From Alicyclobacillus tolerans (lineage in GTDB: Bacteria > Bacillota > Bacilli > Alicyclobacillales > Alicyclobacillaceae), in contig NZ_JAJFNK010000013.1 of NCBI RefSeq assembly GCF_021739485.1, forward strand, positions 1 through 64,000: 64,000 nt of DNA. Reading direction: 5' to 3'. Below are positions 25,510-33,989 of this stretch, piece after piece. Under the pieces are notes generated by a model that saw only the letters and a list, made by a program, of their open reading frames with translations, was not told where the DNA came from and searched no databases. The position numbers and the translations under genes were made by a program. Every line of letters starts with the position of its first letter. Position 1 is the first letter of the stretch.

Positions 25510-25684
25510 TTTTTTGCCCGCTTTGCGACACCAAGGAGCTGTGTTGTGCCAACGCTGTACGTCTGTAGCAGTACGTCCTGTGTTGGAAGTCCTTGAATGA
25601 GTCATGAAAACTTTGGGGACATTGACGACGAGTCCCAAGGCGTCTTTGCCCGGAGTGACAACATGTAAGAGCGGGGTGGGGATC

Positions 25685-26023
25685 ATGAACAAGCAAATGA
25701 TGGCAGCTCATTTGGGGTTTTCTACATGGGAACGCCTGATGAAAGCATCGACACTTGTGGCGGGGGCTGGCAACCGCACTTGGTACATCACAAAGACTCC
25801 GACATGGTATCAATGGGTGTTGTGGAACTCAAACTTTGACGTGTATTTTAATCACCCGTCGCGCGAGGCCGCTCTGGCCACTTTGAAATCCCTGTTCGAA
25901 GCGGCGCGAGTTACCAATTTTTCATGGAACGTACCTGACGACTTCGAGAGTATTGAGGCGTGTTTTTTAGGTATTCCCGATACCACAATGTCGGTATCGC
26001 CACAGTCCTTTTGGATCGGGTGA
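25685..26023 (+). CDS. hypothetical protein, 112 aa
   Basis: Not recognised. The product is soluble and Trp-rich (RTWYITKTPTWYQWVLWNSN), with a helical C-terminal half. ATG 25685 follows GGGGTGGGGAT. Similar in size and aromatic richness to the 137-aa protein at 19.9 kb, but I see no sequence similarity. Followed by a hairpin and the convergent ferric-reductase-like gene. Confidence 0.55.
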   Translation: MNKQMMAAHLGFSTWERLMKASTLVAGAGNRTWYITKTPTWYQWVLWNSNFDVYFNHPSREAALATLKSLFEAARVTNFSWNVPDDFESIEACFLGIPDTTMSVSPQSFWIG

Positions 26024-26052
26024 GAGGCTTGGGGCCTGGCCACGGATGAGCA

Positions 26053-26072
26053 GGGAAGGCGTTGGCCTTCCC
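26053..26072. terminator. hairpin between convergent genes
   Basis: GGGAAGGC (26053-26060) and GCCTTCCC (26065-26072) with a 4-nt loop, between the 112-aa gene and the ferric-reductase-like gene. Likely shared by both. Confidence 0.55.
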
Positions 26073-26093
26073 ACCAGCGACTCAGGCAGGTAC

Positions 26094-26741
26094 TTAGGCA
26101 CGCACTTTTACTTTGCGCATGCGCTTTGAGGTCAGGATGAGAAAGACTGTGAACGGAACGAGGTAAATGAACAAAGCCCAGCGCTGCCCTGAATCAGTGC
26201 CCGCCAACATACCGTGCAGTGTGACGAGCACAAATGTCGGAAAAGACAGAAAGTGAATGGACCGCCACGTTTTGGGACCCATGCGCTTCATGAGGTAGGA
26301 AGATCCGATGAGGATGACCATCCCGTACAAAGACAGTACCCCAAGGGTCGTGGCAAACGGACGGTAAGCGGCGTGAAACGGCAGCAAAAAACTCGCCAAG
26401 TGAAATTGGATGGTTGTGTCCTGGTACAGTCCCCACAGGTGAAACGCGATAAACGGTACGACCAATAGCGACGCGTACTGATGCATTTGCGTAATCAATT
26501 TCCTCAGCTTCCAACGGTCCCATACCGCACTGGTGTTTGAAACTCCCAATACAACGGTCAAAGACAACAGCAAGTATGCCGTGAACCCCGCAGACCTCGC
26601 CATGTACCAATAAAACATGTTTACCGCGGCCTGGCCCGGGTTTAGAAGACGCGACAGTCCGTACGAAGCAACCATAATGAAGAACATCGCTCCATAGGTT
26701 ACCCAAAATGGCCCTTGTTGTCTCTCTTCTACGAATTCCAC
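26094..26741 (-). CDS. ferric-reductase-like di-heme membrane protein
   Basis: Membrane protein, 215 aa, about six helices, of the ferric reductase-like transmembrane domain family (YedZ/MsrQ/NOX core). Four histidines form the expected bis-heme set in two helices: H87 and H101 (HQYASLLVVPFIAFH) and H163 and H176 (HFLSFPTFVLVTLH). There is no FAD or NAD domain, so it must pair with a separate redox partner. GTG start with GAGGTGAT upstream. It is divergent from the G1 peptidase and about 1.5 kb from the FMN-binding/ApbE/RnfD-like genes, which could supply an extracytoplasmic flavin acceptor (inference). Confidence 0.82.
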   Translation of the reverse strand: MEFVEERQQGPFWVTYGAMFFIMVASYGLSRLLNPGQAAVNMFYWYMARSAGFTAYLLLSLTVVLGVSNTSAVWDRWKLRKLITQMHQYASLLVVPFIAFHLWGLYQDTTIQFHLASFLLPFHAAYRPFATTLGVLSLYGMVILIGSSYLMKRMGPKTWRSIHFLSFPTFVLVTLHGMLAGTDSGQRWALFIYLVPFTVFLILTSKRMRKVKVRA

Positions 26742-27084
26742 TATGAGATCACCTCACTTGACTGCTTGCAATAATATCAAGGTAAACGGCTTTGATTGCA
26801 ATTTGATGAATAAAGCTAAATTTGAACCGAAGGCTAGGTGTTAAGAAAATTGTAATTCAGGCGGTTTAAACTAACCGTATTCCGAATGAAGATCGAACAT
26901 GGATCGCATTAGAGATCGAAATTGGAGCGCCATCGCAGATCGCACGTGCGATCGCAGCGCTTTACGAAGTCTGTGAACTCGGCGGCACGCGAAACTTCCG
27001 GGGTTGTATGGACAAAAGTCAGGTGTGACTTTTTGAGTAAAAGGGTTGTCGCAAATATCACTAGGATTTGAAAGGGGAACGATT
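26742..27084. other. divergent promoter region with clustered GATCG motifs and a 16-bp palindrome
   Basis: No gene seen. GATCG occurs five times between about 26891 and 26955, and GATCGCACGTGCGATC (26938-26953) is a perfect palindrome. The region separates the ferric-reductase-like gene from the G1 peptidase and may hold a shared operator. Confidence 0.45.
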
Positions 27085-28119
27085 ATGAGGGCGCATCGTC
27101 TATTCACCCTTATGCTGTTCGTCGGAGTGGGCACATTTGCAGCCACATACTACAATTTTTCGACAGATGGGGCGTCGAGCGTTTCGCACGGTACTGTGCC
27201 CGCTAATCTTCAGAACAATCCTGCGAACAACGGGTTTCAAGACAATGGATTTCAAGGCAACGGATCGCCAGACACTGGGTCTTCAAATAACGCCTCACCA
27301 AATTCCTCGAATCTGACGAATGTCTCACAGGTCAGTATTGCTCCCAACGCACAGACGTCAGGGAATTGGGCCGGCTACGTGACGACACCCAGTCCGGGTG
27401 CTAGTCCATATACCAGCGTTTCCGGGAGTTGGACTGTGCCGAGCATCTCTGGTCAGCGGTCGAGTGCCGCTGCCCAGTGGATTGGTTTAGGCGGCGTGTC
27501 GAGCCACGATTTACTGCAAGTGGGCACAATCGAAGAGTTTCAACAAGGCCAACCTACCGCAAACGTATTTTGGGAACGGTTGCCCTCCTACGCCCACAAC
27601 GTGATGACTGTGCCCATAGGCTCCAGTGTGTCCGCTGACATCGCGCAAGAGGCGGGAACAACCTGGGATGTTCGTTTTACAATCCACGAGCCTTCAGGGC
27701 AGACACAGACAAAAACAGTTCCTGTTCAATTGAATTCAGCCTATGCACAGGGTGTTGGAACCTCTGCCGAATGGATCAGCGAAGACCCCTCCAACGGGAA
27801 CAATCGACTGTATCCGTTGGCCAATATGGGAACCGTCAGCTACACATCGGCATTGGTGGACGGCCAGCCCTTGAACTCGAGCGGGAATGAAGTACAACCG
27901 TTGGCTCTCGTCAGCAGGTTCGGCGTGGCCATGGCGCCTTCGGCTCTTGGCAGCAACGGCGAATCTTTTGCCACTTTGATGACTTCTACGACGACGCAAG
28001 TGCCGGGCAGCGGTGTACAGGGGTACGCCGGGGGCGGGTCAAGTTGGCCAGACCACCGGAGATGGAGGCACCGCCACAGTTGGGGTGAGGGCCAGGGAAA
28101 TGCTTTCATGAACTTTTAA
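27085..28119 (+). CDS. secreted G1-family (glutamic) endopeptidase
   Basis: Secreted acid protease of the eqolisin (G1) family, 344 aa. The N-terminus is a signal peptide (MRAHRLFTLMLFVGVGTFAA), then a Asn/Ser/Gly-rich linker (about 28-90) with QDNGFQGNG-type repeats, then the beta-sandwich starting at SGNWAGYV. The catalytic pair is visible: Q145 in DLLQVGT and E229 in SAEWISEDP. Start at ATG 27085 after AAAGGGGAA. G1 enzymes act at low pH, fitting an acidophile. The last 28 codons become Trp/His/Arg-rich after a G-run at about 28029-28033; the +1 frame there reads GQVGQTTGDGGTATVGV, suggesting a late frameshift outside the catalytic fold. Confidence 0.85.
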   Translation: MRAHRLFTLMLFVGVGTFAATYYNFSTDGASSVSHGTVPANLQNNPANNGFQDNGFQGNGSPDTGSSNNASPNSSNLTNVSQVSIAPNAQTSGNWAGYVTTPSPGASPYTSVSGSWTVPSISGQRSSAAAQWIGLGGVSSHDLLQVGTIEEFQQGQPTANVFWERLPSYAHNVMTVPIGSSVSADIAQEAGTTWDVRFTIHEPSGQTQTKTVPVQLNSAYAQGVGTSAEWISEDPSNGNNRLYPLANMGTVSYTSALVDGQPLNSSGNEVQPLALVSRFGVAMAPSALGSNGESFATLMTSTTTQVPGSGVQGYAGGGSSWPDHRRWRHRHSWGEGQGNAFMNF

Positions 28120-28291
28120 TGTGAGTATCAGATGAGCACAATCTAAGCCACTTATCATTTAGACTGCCACTCTTTCAATCTTGAAACACGAACGTACGGA
28201 TACAACAGATTTTGAGATTCCCAACTATTAGATTCCAACTGTTCAGAACTGAAAAAACAGGTTTCGATTCCATCTAAGAGGAGGTCTGTGG

Positions 28292-28918
28292 TTGGCAGGC
28301 AAGATGAGTTCGAAGTTCATTGCATTGTGTTCGCTGGCAGTTGGCGCCATCTATTCGACAGGGTACTCCATCACAGCGGCCAATGGGAGTGCATTAGCGG
28401 CACCGGCTTCCCAGCCGGCCCAGTCTGCCTCGACGGGAGCAGTCAAACAGTCGGGAAGTTCCAACGCGACTTCCGGGACGAGCGGACAAACTGGGACGAG
28501 TCATCGTTCCGGGGGAACGGGGGCCGTGGCAAGTCCGGGTTCAAGTTCAAATCGGGCAGCGTCGAGCCATGCAACAGGCAGCAGCAACGCAAACACTCCA
28601 ACAAAACCAGCTGCAAAACCGGTAAACACCACGCAACAGTACTTGGACGGCACTTATCAGGGGTCGGCATCCAATCGAATCGGGATGGTTTCGGTGGCGG
28701 TCTCCATTTCTCGTGGGAAGATCTCCAATGTTCAAATTACGGCGTGTGATACCCACTATCCACAAAGTTATATCGACCCGGTCTTGCCAAACTACGTGGA
28801 AGCACACCAAACCACCAACATTCCTATCGTGTCCGGCGCTACACTAAGTACGGCAGATTTCTACTATGCAGTGGTTCAGGCGCTGTCACAAGCACAGAAC
28901 CCACATTACAAGGGGTGA
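28292..28918 (+). CDS. exported FMN-binding domain protein
   Basis: Protein of 208 aa exported by an N-terminal signal segment, followed by a low-complexity Ser/Gly/Ala/Thr linker (about 35-115) and a C-terminal FMN-binding domain (117-208). The domain ends in IPIVSGATLSTADFYYAVVQ; the SGAT motif (S181-T184) is where ApbE attaches FMN to threonine in related proteins. The Asp usually three residues before SGAT is Pro178 here, so flavinylation is likely but not certain. TTG 28292 follows GAGGAGG by 7 nt. The apbE gene begins 7 nt after its stop, strongly supporting a covalent flavoprotein facing outward. Confidence 0.85.
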   Translation: MAGKMSSKFIALCSLAVGAIYSTGYSITAANGSALAAPASQPAQSASTGAVKQSGSSNATSGTSGQTGTSHRSGGTGAVASPGSSSNRAASSHATGSSNANTPTKPAAKPVNTTQQYLDGTYQGSASNRIGMVSVAVSISRGKISNVQITACDTHYPQSYIDPVLPNYVEAHQTTNIPIVSGATLSTADFYYAVVQALSQAQNPHYKG

Positions 28919-28925
28919 GTGCACT

Positions 28926-29879
28926 ATGATGGATTCAGGGGTCAATGCAAGTTCAAGCCTCGTTTATAGCGGTTTGGCTTTAGGCACGATTGTTCGTATC
29001 CACGTCGCGTCGCAACCATCGGAAGAGACCCTCCGGTTGGCTGTACCTCGGGCTCTTGAAGCCTTTCAGGCGGTGGAACGCGCGTGCAGTCGGTTTGACG
29101 AAGACAGTGAATTGGTGCGGCTTGTGCGCGAACCGGCGGGAACCAAAGTGGCAGTCGGTCCGGTCTTGTTTCAAAGCCTGCAATTCGCTTGCGAGATTGC
29201 GGATTGGACGCAAGGGCGGTTCGATCCGACCGTGGGCGCACAGATGGAGGAACTTGGCTTTCGCCGGCATTACCTGACGGGGGAATCTGTAGCGTGGACA
29301 ACCGATATCAATCGCCAAGCGACGTTTCGGGACATTGAACTGGACGCGCAAAACCAAACGGTTCGTCTTCACCGCCCATTACTCCTGGACCTGGGAGCCG
29401 TCGCCAAGGGACTGGCGGTCGACCTTGCAGTCAAAGAATTGGCTGCTTTCGACTTTCCTGGATTTGTCGTGGATGCTGGGGGAGACTTGTACGCCGCGGG
29501 AACAGATGGGGACGGCAATCCGTGGCCCATCGGGATCCGTCATCCAGTGCAGCGCGACAAGTCCATTTGGGTCTTGCCAGGGGTAAACACCGCAGTATGT
29601 ACCTCAGGTACATACGAACGTGTGAGCCCGAATAATGCCAGCTCCCACCACATCTTAGATACCCAGAGCATGCAGTCTGCACGCGGATTTTTGAGTATTA
29701 CGGCAACAGGGCCGTTTGCGATGATGGCCGATGCGTTTTCCACGGCCGCGTTTTTCTACTCTCCTAAGGAAGCTCTGGAACTGTTGGAAGAGGCGGGATT
29801 AGAAGGCGTCATCGTCACAGAAGACTTAGAAGTCAAAGCGACATCGGGGATGGAGGGTTCTCTCGTTGAGTCAGTATGA
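28926..29879 (+). CDS. apbE: FAD:protein FMN transferase ApbE
   Basis: Enzyme (317 aa) that transfers FMN from FAD to Thr/Ser in the SGAT motif of target proteins, using Mg2+. Family landmarks: GLALGTIVRIHV at the start, the metal/FAD segment LLDLGAVAKGLAVDLA, and FPGFVVDAGGDLYAAG, then a C-terminal ITATGPFAMMADAFSTAAF. No lipobox or signal peptide is seen, so it is probably cytosolic, unlike many ApbE lipoproteins; its exported substrate would then be modified before or during export, which is worth checking. ATG 28926 has GGGGTGAG upstream. Overlaps the RnfD-like gene by 14 nt. Confidence 0.92.
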   Translation: MMDSGVNASSSLVYSGLALGTIVRIHVASQPSEETLRLAVPRALEAFQAVERACSRFDEDSELVRLVREPAGTKVAVGPVLFQSLQFACEIADWTQGRFDPTVGAQMEELGFRRHYLTGESVAWTTDINRQATFRDIELDAQNQTVRLHRPLLLDLGAVAKGLAVDLAVKELAAFDFPGFVVDAGGDLYAAGTDGDGNPWPIGIRHPVQRDKSIWVLPGVNTAVCTSGTYERVSPNNASSHHILDTQSMQSARGFLSITATGPFAMMADAFSTAAFFYSPKEALELLEEAGLEGVIVTEDLEVKATSGMEGSLVESV

Positions 29880-30741
29880 CCGCAGTATCAGCCCGACTAT
29901 GGGTGCACGTCAACCGGTTGCGCAAAGCCACGTGCGCCAGAAGGCGCCAGGACCAGTCCGGAAGTTTATTCGGACGCCAAAGGGAGCGGTGCTCTTTCTA
30001 TTGTTAGGATTGATGCTCATCGCGTCGATTCACGTTTCTGACCGGCCGGGTGTAGTCAACATTGCCGCCGCCGTTGCCGCTGCCGCGACAATCGACGCGT
30101 TCGTCGGACTGATACGCAAAAACAAACGGATATTTCCGGATGGCGGCATCGTCACCGGTTTGATTATAGGCCTGGTCTTAAGCGGCACCGTGCATTGGCA
30201 GGTGGCTGCGCTCACCTCCGCGATCGCGGTCGGCTCCAAACACTTGCTGAAAATCCGCCGAAAACCCATTTTCAATCCAGCAGCCTTCGCTTTGCTCTTT
30301 ACACTGCTGGTGTTTCACACCGGTCAGAGTTGGTGGGGGGACCTCGCAGACGTACCTGTCTTTCTGCTGCCGCTGTTGCTTTTGGCGGGATACGTCATTA
30401 CAGCCAGAGTGAACAAGTTTCCTCAAGTCCTTACTTACCTCGGAACGTACTTCTTGCTGTTGACGTTGGCAGCATCACTGCACTTGGGCAATGCGGCCTA
30501 TACGCCTGGTGATGCTATGCGGATCCCGTTGGTGAATGCCGCTTTGTTCCTGGCGTTTTTTATGTTGACGGACCCACCCACGTCTCCTGCGCACTACGGG
30601 GAACAGGTGACCTTTAGCGTATTGGCCGCTGTCGTCAGCGTCAGTGTGTATCTGTTGTTCGGCGGCTTGTCTTACCTGTTTATTGGTCTTTTGGTTGCGA
30701 ACGCCTCAAAAGCTCTGAAGACGTGGCGAGCGGGCGCTTAA
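29866..30741 (+). CDS. RnfD/NqrB-like membrane protein
   Basis: Integral membrane protein of 291 aa in the NQR2/RnfD/RnfE family, about 8-10 helices after a 35-residue cytosolic lead. Typical segments are FPDGGIVTGLIIGLVLSG and the Asn-Pro turn KPIFNPAAFALL, then FFMLTDPPTSPA. In Rnf/Nqr such subunits carry flavin and move electrons across the membrane; no SGAT site is visible here. The gene overlaps apbE, and no other Rnf/Nqr subunit is nearby, so it probably works as a stand-alone electron conduit to the FMN-binding protein (inference). Confidence 0.85.
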   Translation: MSQYDRSISPTMGARQPVAQSHVRQKAPGPVRKFIRTPKGAVLFLLLGLMLIASIHVSDRPGVVNIAAAVAAAATIDAFVGLIRKNKRIFPDGGIVTGLIIGLVLSGTVHWQVAALTSAIAVGSKHLLKIRRKPIFNPAAFALLFTLLVFHTGQSWWGDLADVPVFLLPLLLLAGYVITARVNKFPQVLTYLGTYFLLLTLAASLHLGNAAYTPGDAMRIPLVNAALFLAFFMLTDPPTSPAHYGEQVTFSVLAAVVSVSVYLLFGGLSYLFIGLLVANASKALKTWRAGA

Positions 30742-30771
30742 ACGGACGCTATAACCGGTCTAGGTCAAGTG

Positions 30772-32013
30772 TCACGGATCGTGTACTTGGTCCAGCCGGA
30801 TGGACCGTTTGTGAACCGTGTGGTACCATTTGCGGTTTTCCTTTGTGAAATACGCATGCAGCGTGACGGGCCCCCAGGTCCAGAGGAAGATGGGAACGAG
30901 AATGAGGGCGAAATAGGCCCTCCAATTAATTCGTTCAAGAAGTAACGCCAGCGGAATTTCGAGAAACAAAATCAAGGATATCCATAACAGAAAGCTTTTG
31001 GGTTGGTTCAGATAGACGGAACCTGTCTTTATTGAAAATGAAAAGTTGAATAAAAACATCAGGACGGACGTCAGAAACACAATGAGGGACCTCATGGGTT
31101 GAAACAGGTACACCGCCGTATCGAATTTCATTAAGCTGTGTTCTTGAATACCTTCTTTCAAGAGCGTAAACATGTGCTGCTTTGCGCAATTAAAATGACC
31201 TTGCTGCCACCTTAGGCGCTGCCGAAATGACGCCATAAACGTCATTGGTTTTTCGTCGTACACTTTTGCGTCATGAGCCCAAGCAGGAATGACTCCGCGC
31301 TTTACACATCTTACGCCAAACTCTAAATCCTCGGTCAGGCCGGTAGCTTCCCAACCCATCTCCTGCAATAACGCATAGTCTATGCACAGACCCGTGCCTC
31401 CTAAAGCGCAGGGCAGGCCCAAATTGTAACGCGCATTTTGCCATAGTCGGTTATCGTACCAATAGGATATAGCCAGGGATACACTCACCCAGGTATCGAA
31501 CGGGTTTTTAACCCCTAGATACCCTTGAATCACCTGATGTCCTTGGCACAGTTTGTCATTCATGACGTTTAAAAACTTTGGCTCCACTAGGTTGTCTGCA
31601 TCGAACATCAGGATGGCGTCTGATTCGGGCAAGGACTTTAACTGCTCAAGCATCCACTCAATAGCGAAGCCTTTACCTTTCTTTTCGTAATCGGTTCGCT
31701 CGTACACGATAGCACCGTGCCTGCGGCCTACATCCGCAGTATGGTCCGTGCAATTGTCGGCGATAAGGTAAATATCAAATAAGTCCCGTGGATAAATCTG
31801 AGCTCTCAAACTGTCGATGAGGGGTCCCACCACGCGTTCTTCGTTGTGGGCCGGAATCAGCACCGCAAATCGCTTTTGGGGCGGGTGCGTCGTATCCTCC
31901 TTGCGTTGCACCAATCCAAAAATGGACATCGCAAAGTGGTAGACAGCAATGGCAGCCGTAAGGACCTGTATCGTGAAATAAACCCCGTTAAAAGCATCGT
32001 ACAATAAGGACAT
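30772..32013 (-). CDS. glycosyltransferase family 2, membrane-bound
   Basis: Processive-type GT2 enzyme (413 aa) with one N-terminal helix, a cytosolic GT-A domain and 3-4 C-terminal helices. Seen: VLIPAHNEERVVGPLID (nucleotide-binding start), LMFDADNLVEP (DxD-like), ATGLTEDLEFGVRC (TED catalytic Asp region) and FRQRLRWQQGHF (Q/RxxRW). These four motifs define the cellulose synthase/hyaluronan/PNAG-like group. ATG 32013 is preferred, with AGAGGG upstream. It could make a cell-surface polysaccharide, perhaps one trimmed by the deacetylases elsewhere in the window. Confidence 0.88.
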   Translation of the reverse strand: MSLLYDAFNGVYFTIQVLTAAIAVYHFAMSIFGLVQRKEDTTHPPQKRFAVLIPAHNEERVVGPLIDSLRAQIYPRDLFDIYLIADNCTDHTADVGRRHGAIVYERTDYEKKGKGFAIEWMLEQLKSLPESDAILMFDADNLVEPKFLNVMNDKLCQGHQVIQGYLGVKNPFDTWVSVSLAISYWYDNRLWQNARYNLGLPCALGGTGLCIDYALLQEMGWEATGLTEDLEFGVRCVKRGVIPAWAHDAKVYDEKPMTFMASFRQRLRWQQGHFNCAKQHMFTLLKEGIQEHSLMKFDTAVYLFQPMRSLIVFLTSVLMFLFNFSFSIKTGSVYLNQPKSFLLWISLILFLEIPLALLLERINWRAYFALILVPIFLWTWGPVTLHAYFTKENRKWYHTVHKRSIRLDQVHDP

Positions 32014-32313
32014 GTTTAGCCCTCTTTTCCAGTCCGTTGTGTGCGAGAGATACCCGACATGTTTGAGCGGACTCCACTCCAGCACATCGAGGTCCACCGA
32101 GTTGTTTTGGGTCAGTTAGAGACTGTCTTGTCGAGAATGGAATCTTGTGGGAAGTCCTGATCTGAGGGAGGTCAAAACTTCGGCCCCGTTGACAACAAAA
32201 ATCCCATCACCACGTAGTAAAGTAGCACAGACCGGGCTTATTTATACAAATTTTCTACAAAGTTGTCGTTATTTAAGCCCGAATGCGCCGAATGAGGCAC
32301 AACGCGAAACGCG
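32014..32313. other. intergenic region with a long-arm inverted repeat
   Basis: No gene seen. CGGGCTTA (32233-32240) and TAAGCCCG (32274-32281) flank an AT-rich 33-nt centre, downstream of the second DUF2294 gene. Might be a weak terminator for that operon. Confidence 0.35.
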
Positions 32314-32997
32314 TCATGACTTCAGTTTGAACACTGTCCAGTTTTGGTCGTTGTCGAAATCCCAATCCACAAAGATGTCTTGAACACTTTTGTTCAACAG
32401 CGTTTCAAACAGGACATTGCTTTGCAGATAGCGTTTTTCGAGATGACGTTTTGCTGCTTTGAGGTGAACTGTGGCAGCACGGCCGAGTTGAATCAATTCC
32501 CGTTCAATCGGAGCAATGACCCCTTCTCGGTGCAAAACGACAAGTTCAGGACTGAGTCTGTAAGCTGCGGCCCAGTCTGGAACTTTTTGCGTAGACTTGC
32601 TGAGTCTAAGGATGTTTTCCTTGAAGGTTGGATGAGTATGGAACAAGTCTTCGCATTCTCCGAATGCCCGTTCCTGTACCGCCGTCGCGATAAGGATGCC
32701 CGACTTGTTATTTAGATTCCAGTCGTAATAAATTTTTTCGATAGACTGGTTTGTTAAAGAAGCAAGGTTTGCTTTAATTTCCGGAATCAAGCGCTGCATT
32801 AAGGTGTCACGGGTTGACCAGATGGTTTCTTCTTGCCGTTCGTCCAACAAAATGCGTTCTAATGGAGACAAAAACCCATTGAGATAAATCGCCACAAGGG
32901 ATTGTCCAAAGGTGACAAGCACAGACTTCGGACCCCGTCCAAACGTCTCTCGAAACAAGCGACCGATATAACCGGAGATGTCTTGTTGAAGTGTCAT
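32314..32997 (-). CDS. DUF2294 (MpsC-like) protein, tandem-domain, second copy
   Basis: 227 aa with two DUF2294 modules. The first (about 1-105) has ISGYIGRLFRETFGRGPKSV, LSPLERILLDERQE and KIYYDWNLNNKSG; the second (about 125-227) has VVLHREGVIAPIERELI and DIFVDWDFDNDQNW. The staphylococcal relative MpsC is linked with a sodium-translocating, membrane-potential system, but no MpsA/MpsB gene is visible here. Its ATG overlaps the stop of the four-cysteine protein by 4 nt (ATGA), indicating coupling. Paralogue of the protein at 33297. Confidence 0.78.
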   Translation of the reverse strand: MTLQQDISGYIGRLFRETFGRGPKSVLVTFGQSLVAIYLNGFLSPLERILLDERQEETIWSTRDTLMQRLIPEIKANLASLTNQSIEKIYYDWNLNNKSGILIATAVQERAFGECEDLFHTHPTFKENILRLSKSTQKVPDWAAAYRLSPELVVLHREGVIAPIERELIQLGRAATVHLKAAKRHLEKRYLQSNVLFETLLNKSVQDIFVDWDFDNDQNWTVFKLKS

Positions 32998-33170
32998 TGT
33001 GCAGAAGACGGTGATGCGTTACCACCGCCAACCTCCTCGCGTTTACAAATGCCCATGGGGTAATTGATTCCCTGGATCTGGATGAATCCGGTTTTGAAAG
33101 TGGATTTCATACAACGGACGTCTTTAAGCGACTTGCAATACAAGCAATATACCAAGTTTAGTTCTTTCAT
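32994..33170 (-). CDS. small four-cysteine protein, 58 aa
   Basis: Unrecognised protein between the two DUF2294 paralogues. Cysteines at C9, C12, C20 and C42 (YCLYCKSLKDVRC, then GICKR) could bind zinc or an iron-sulfur cluster. ATG 33170 follows GGAG by 9 nt. The stop overlaps the next start (ATGA), which is good evidence that it is translated and functionally tied to DUF2294. The tail is Gly/Ser/Pro-rich. Confidence 0.6.
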   Translation of the reverse strand: MKELNLVYCLYCKSLKDVRCMKSTFKTGFIQIQGINYPMGICKREEVGGGNASPSSAQ

Positions 33171-33256
33171 GTTCAATACTCCGTTTCACGGTGAAAAATG
33201 AAGGCAAAGACAAACGCCAAACAGCCCAAACCACAGCCCAATCAGCTCGGTTTCGG

Positions 33257-33278
33257 CTTATGTCTAGCTTATATCTAG
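33257..33278. repeat. 11-bp tandem repeat CTTATGTCTAG / CTTATATCTAG
   Basis: Two nearly identical units head to tail in the 126-nt gap between the first DUF2294 gene and the four-cysteine gene. Only one base differs. Function unknown. Confidence 0.5.
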
Positions 33279-33296
33279 CTCATTTCCACCGCTATG

Positions 33297-33989
33297 TCAT
33301 TGTGATGGATTCAATTTAAACACGATGACACTCTTATCCGATTCCAACAACCAATCTGCAAATATGTCTACGACTTTTCTTTGAAAGATGAGGTCGAACC
33401 GATCGTCGTTATGCAGATGGCGTTTTTCAAGTTCTCTTTTTGCATATTTCAATAAGACTTCATGGTGCAACCTTAGGAGTTCTTTTTCAATGGGAACGAG
33501 GATACCTTCCCGCGTCACGACGACGGTACGACTGTCGATTTCGTACAAAGACATAGAATCCGGGCTCTTCTGAACGGCTTGACTAATCATGTCCACTTCC
33601 CGAAGCAGTTCATCCTTGTACGGTGACTCTTTCGATGCTACGCCAAACGCATCGGGTTCTGCAGCAACTCCTACAATCGTGCCGGACCTGTTATGGAGGC
33701 TCCAATCGTAGTAGACTTCGACTACGTCCTGATGGGTAATAAGTTTAATCGCAGCCCTAATGTCCGGCAAAATCCGCTTCATCCAGACTTCCCGCGTCGT
33801 AACAACCGTCCGTTCTTGTCCTTCGTCCAGCAGAATTTCTTCCATAGGAGAAAGTAAATCCCGCAAGTAGATTACCACGAACGGTCCACTGAGTGAAATA
33901 TTCACGGACTTTGGACCTCGACCCATTGAATCGCGGACCAACCGACCTATGTATCCGGCAATCTCCTTGTCCACGGCAGATGCAGGCAT
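33297..33989 (-). CDS. DUF2294 (MpsC-like) protein, tandem-domain, first copy
   Basis: 230 aa with the same two-module layout as the 32314 gene: IAGYIGRLVRDSMGRGPKSV, LSPMEEILLDEGQE and EVYYDWSLHNRSG in the first half, VVVTREGILVPIEKELLRL and DIFADWLLESDKS in the second. No signal or membrane helix, so a cytosolic protein. AAGGATG lies 8 nt before the ATG; a TATTATA -10-like element is about 55 nt further upstream on the minus strand. Leads a three-gene unit. Confidence 0.78.
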   Translation of the reverse strand: MPASAVDKEIAGYIGRLVRDSMGRGPKSVNISLSGPFVVIYLRDLLSPMEEILLDEGQERTVVTTREVWMKRILPDIRAAIKLITHQDVVEVYYDWSLHNRSGTIVGVAAEPDAFGVASKESPYKDELLREVDMISQAVQKSPDSMSLYEIDSRTVVVTREGILVPIEKELLRLHHEVLLKYAKRELEKRHLHNDDRFDLIFQRKVVDIFADWLLESDKSVIVFKLNPSQ

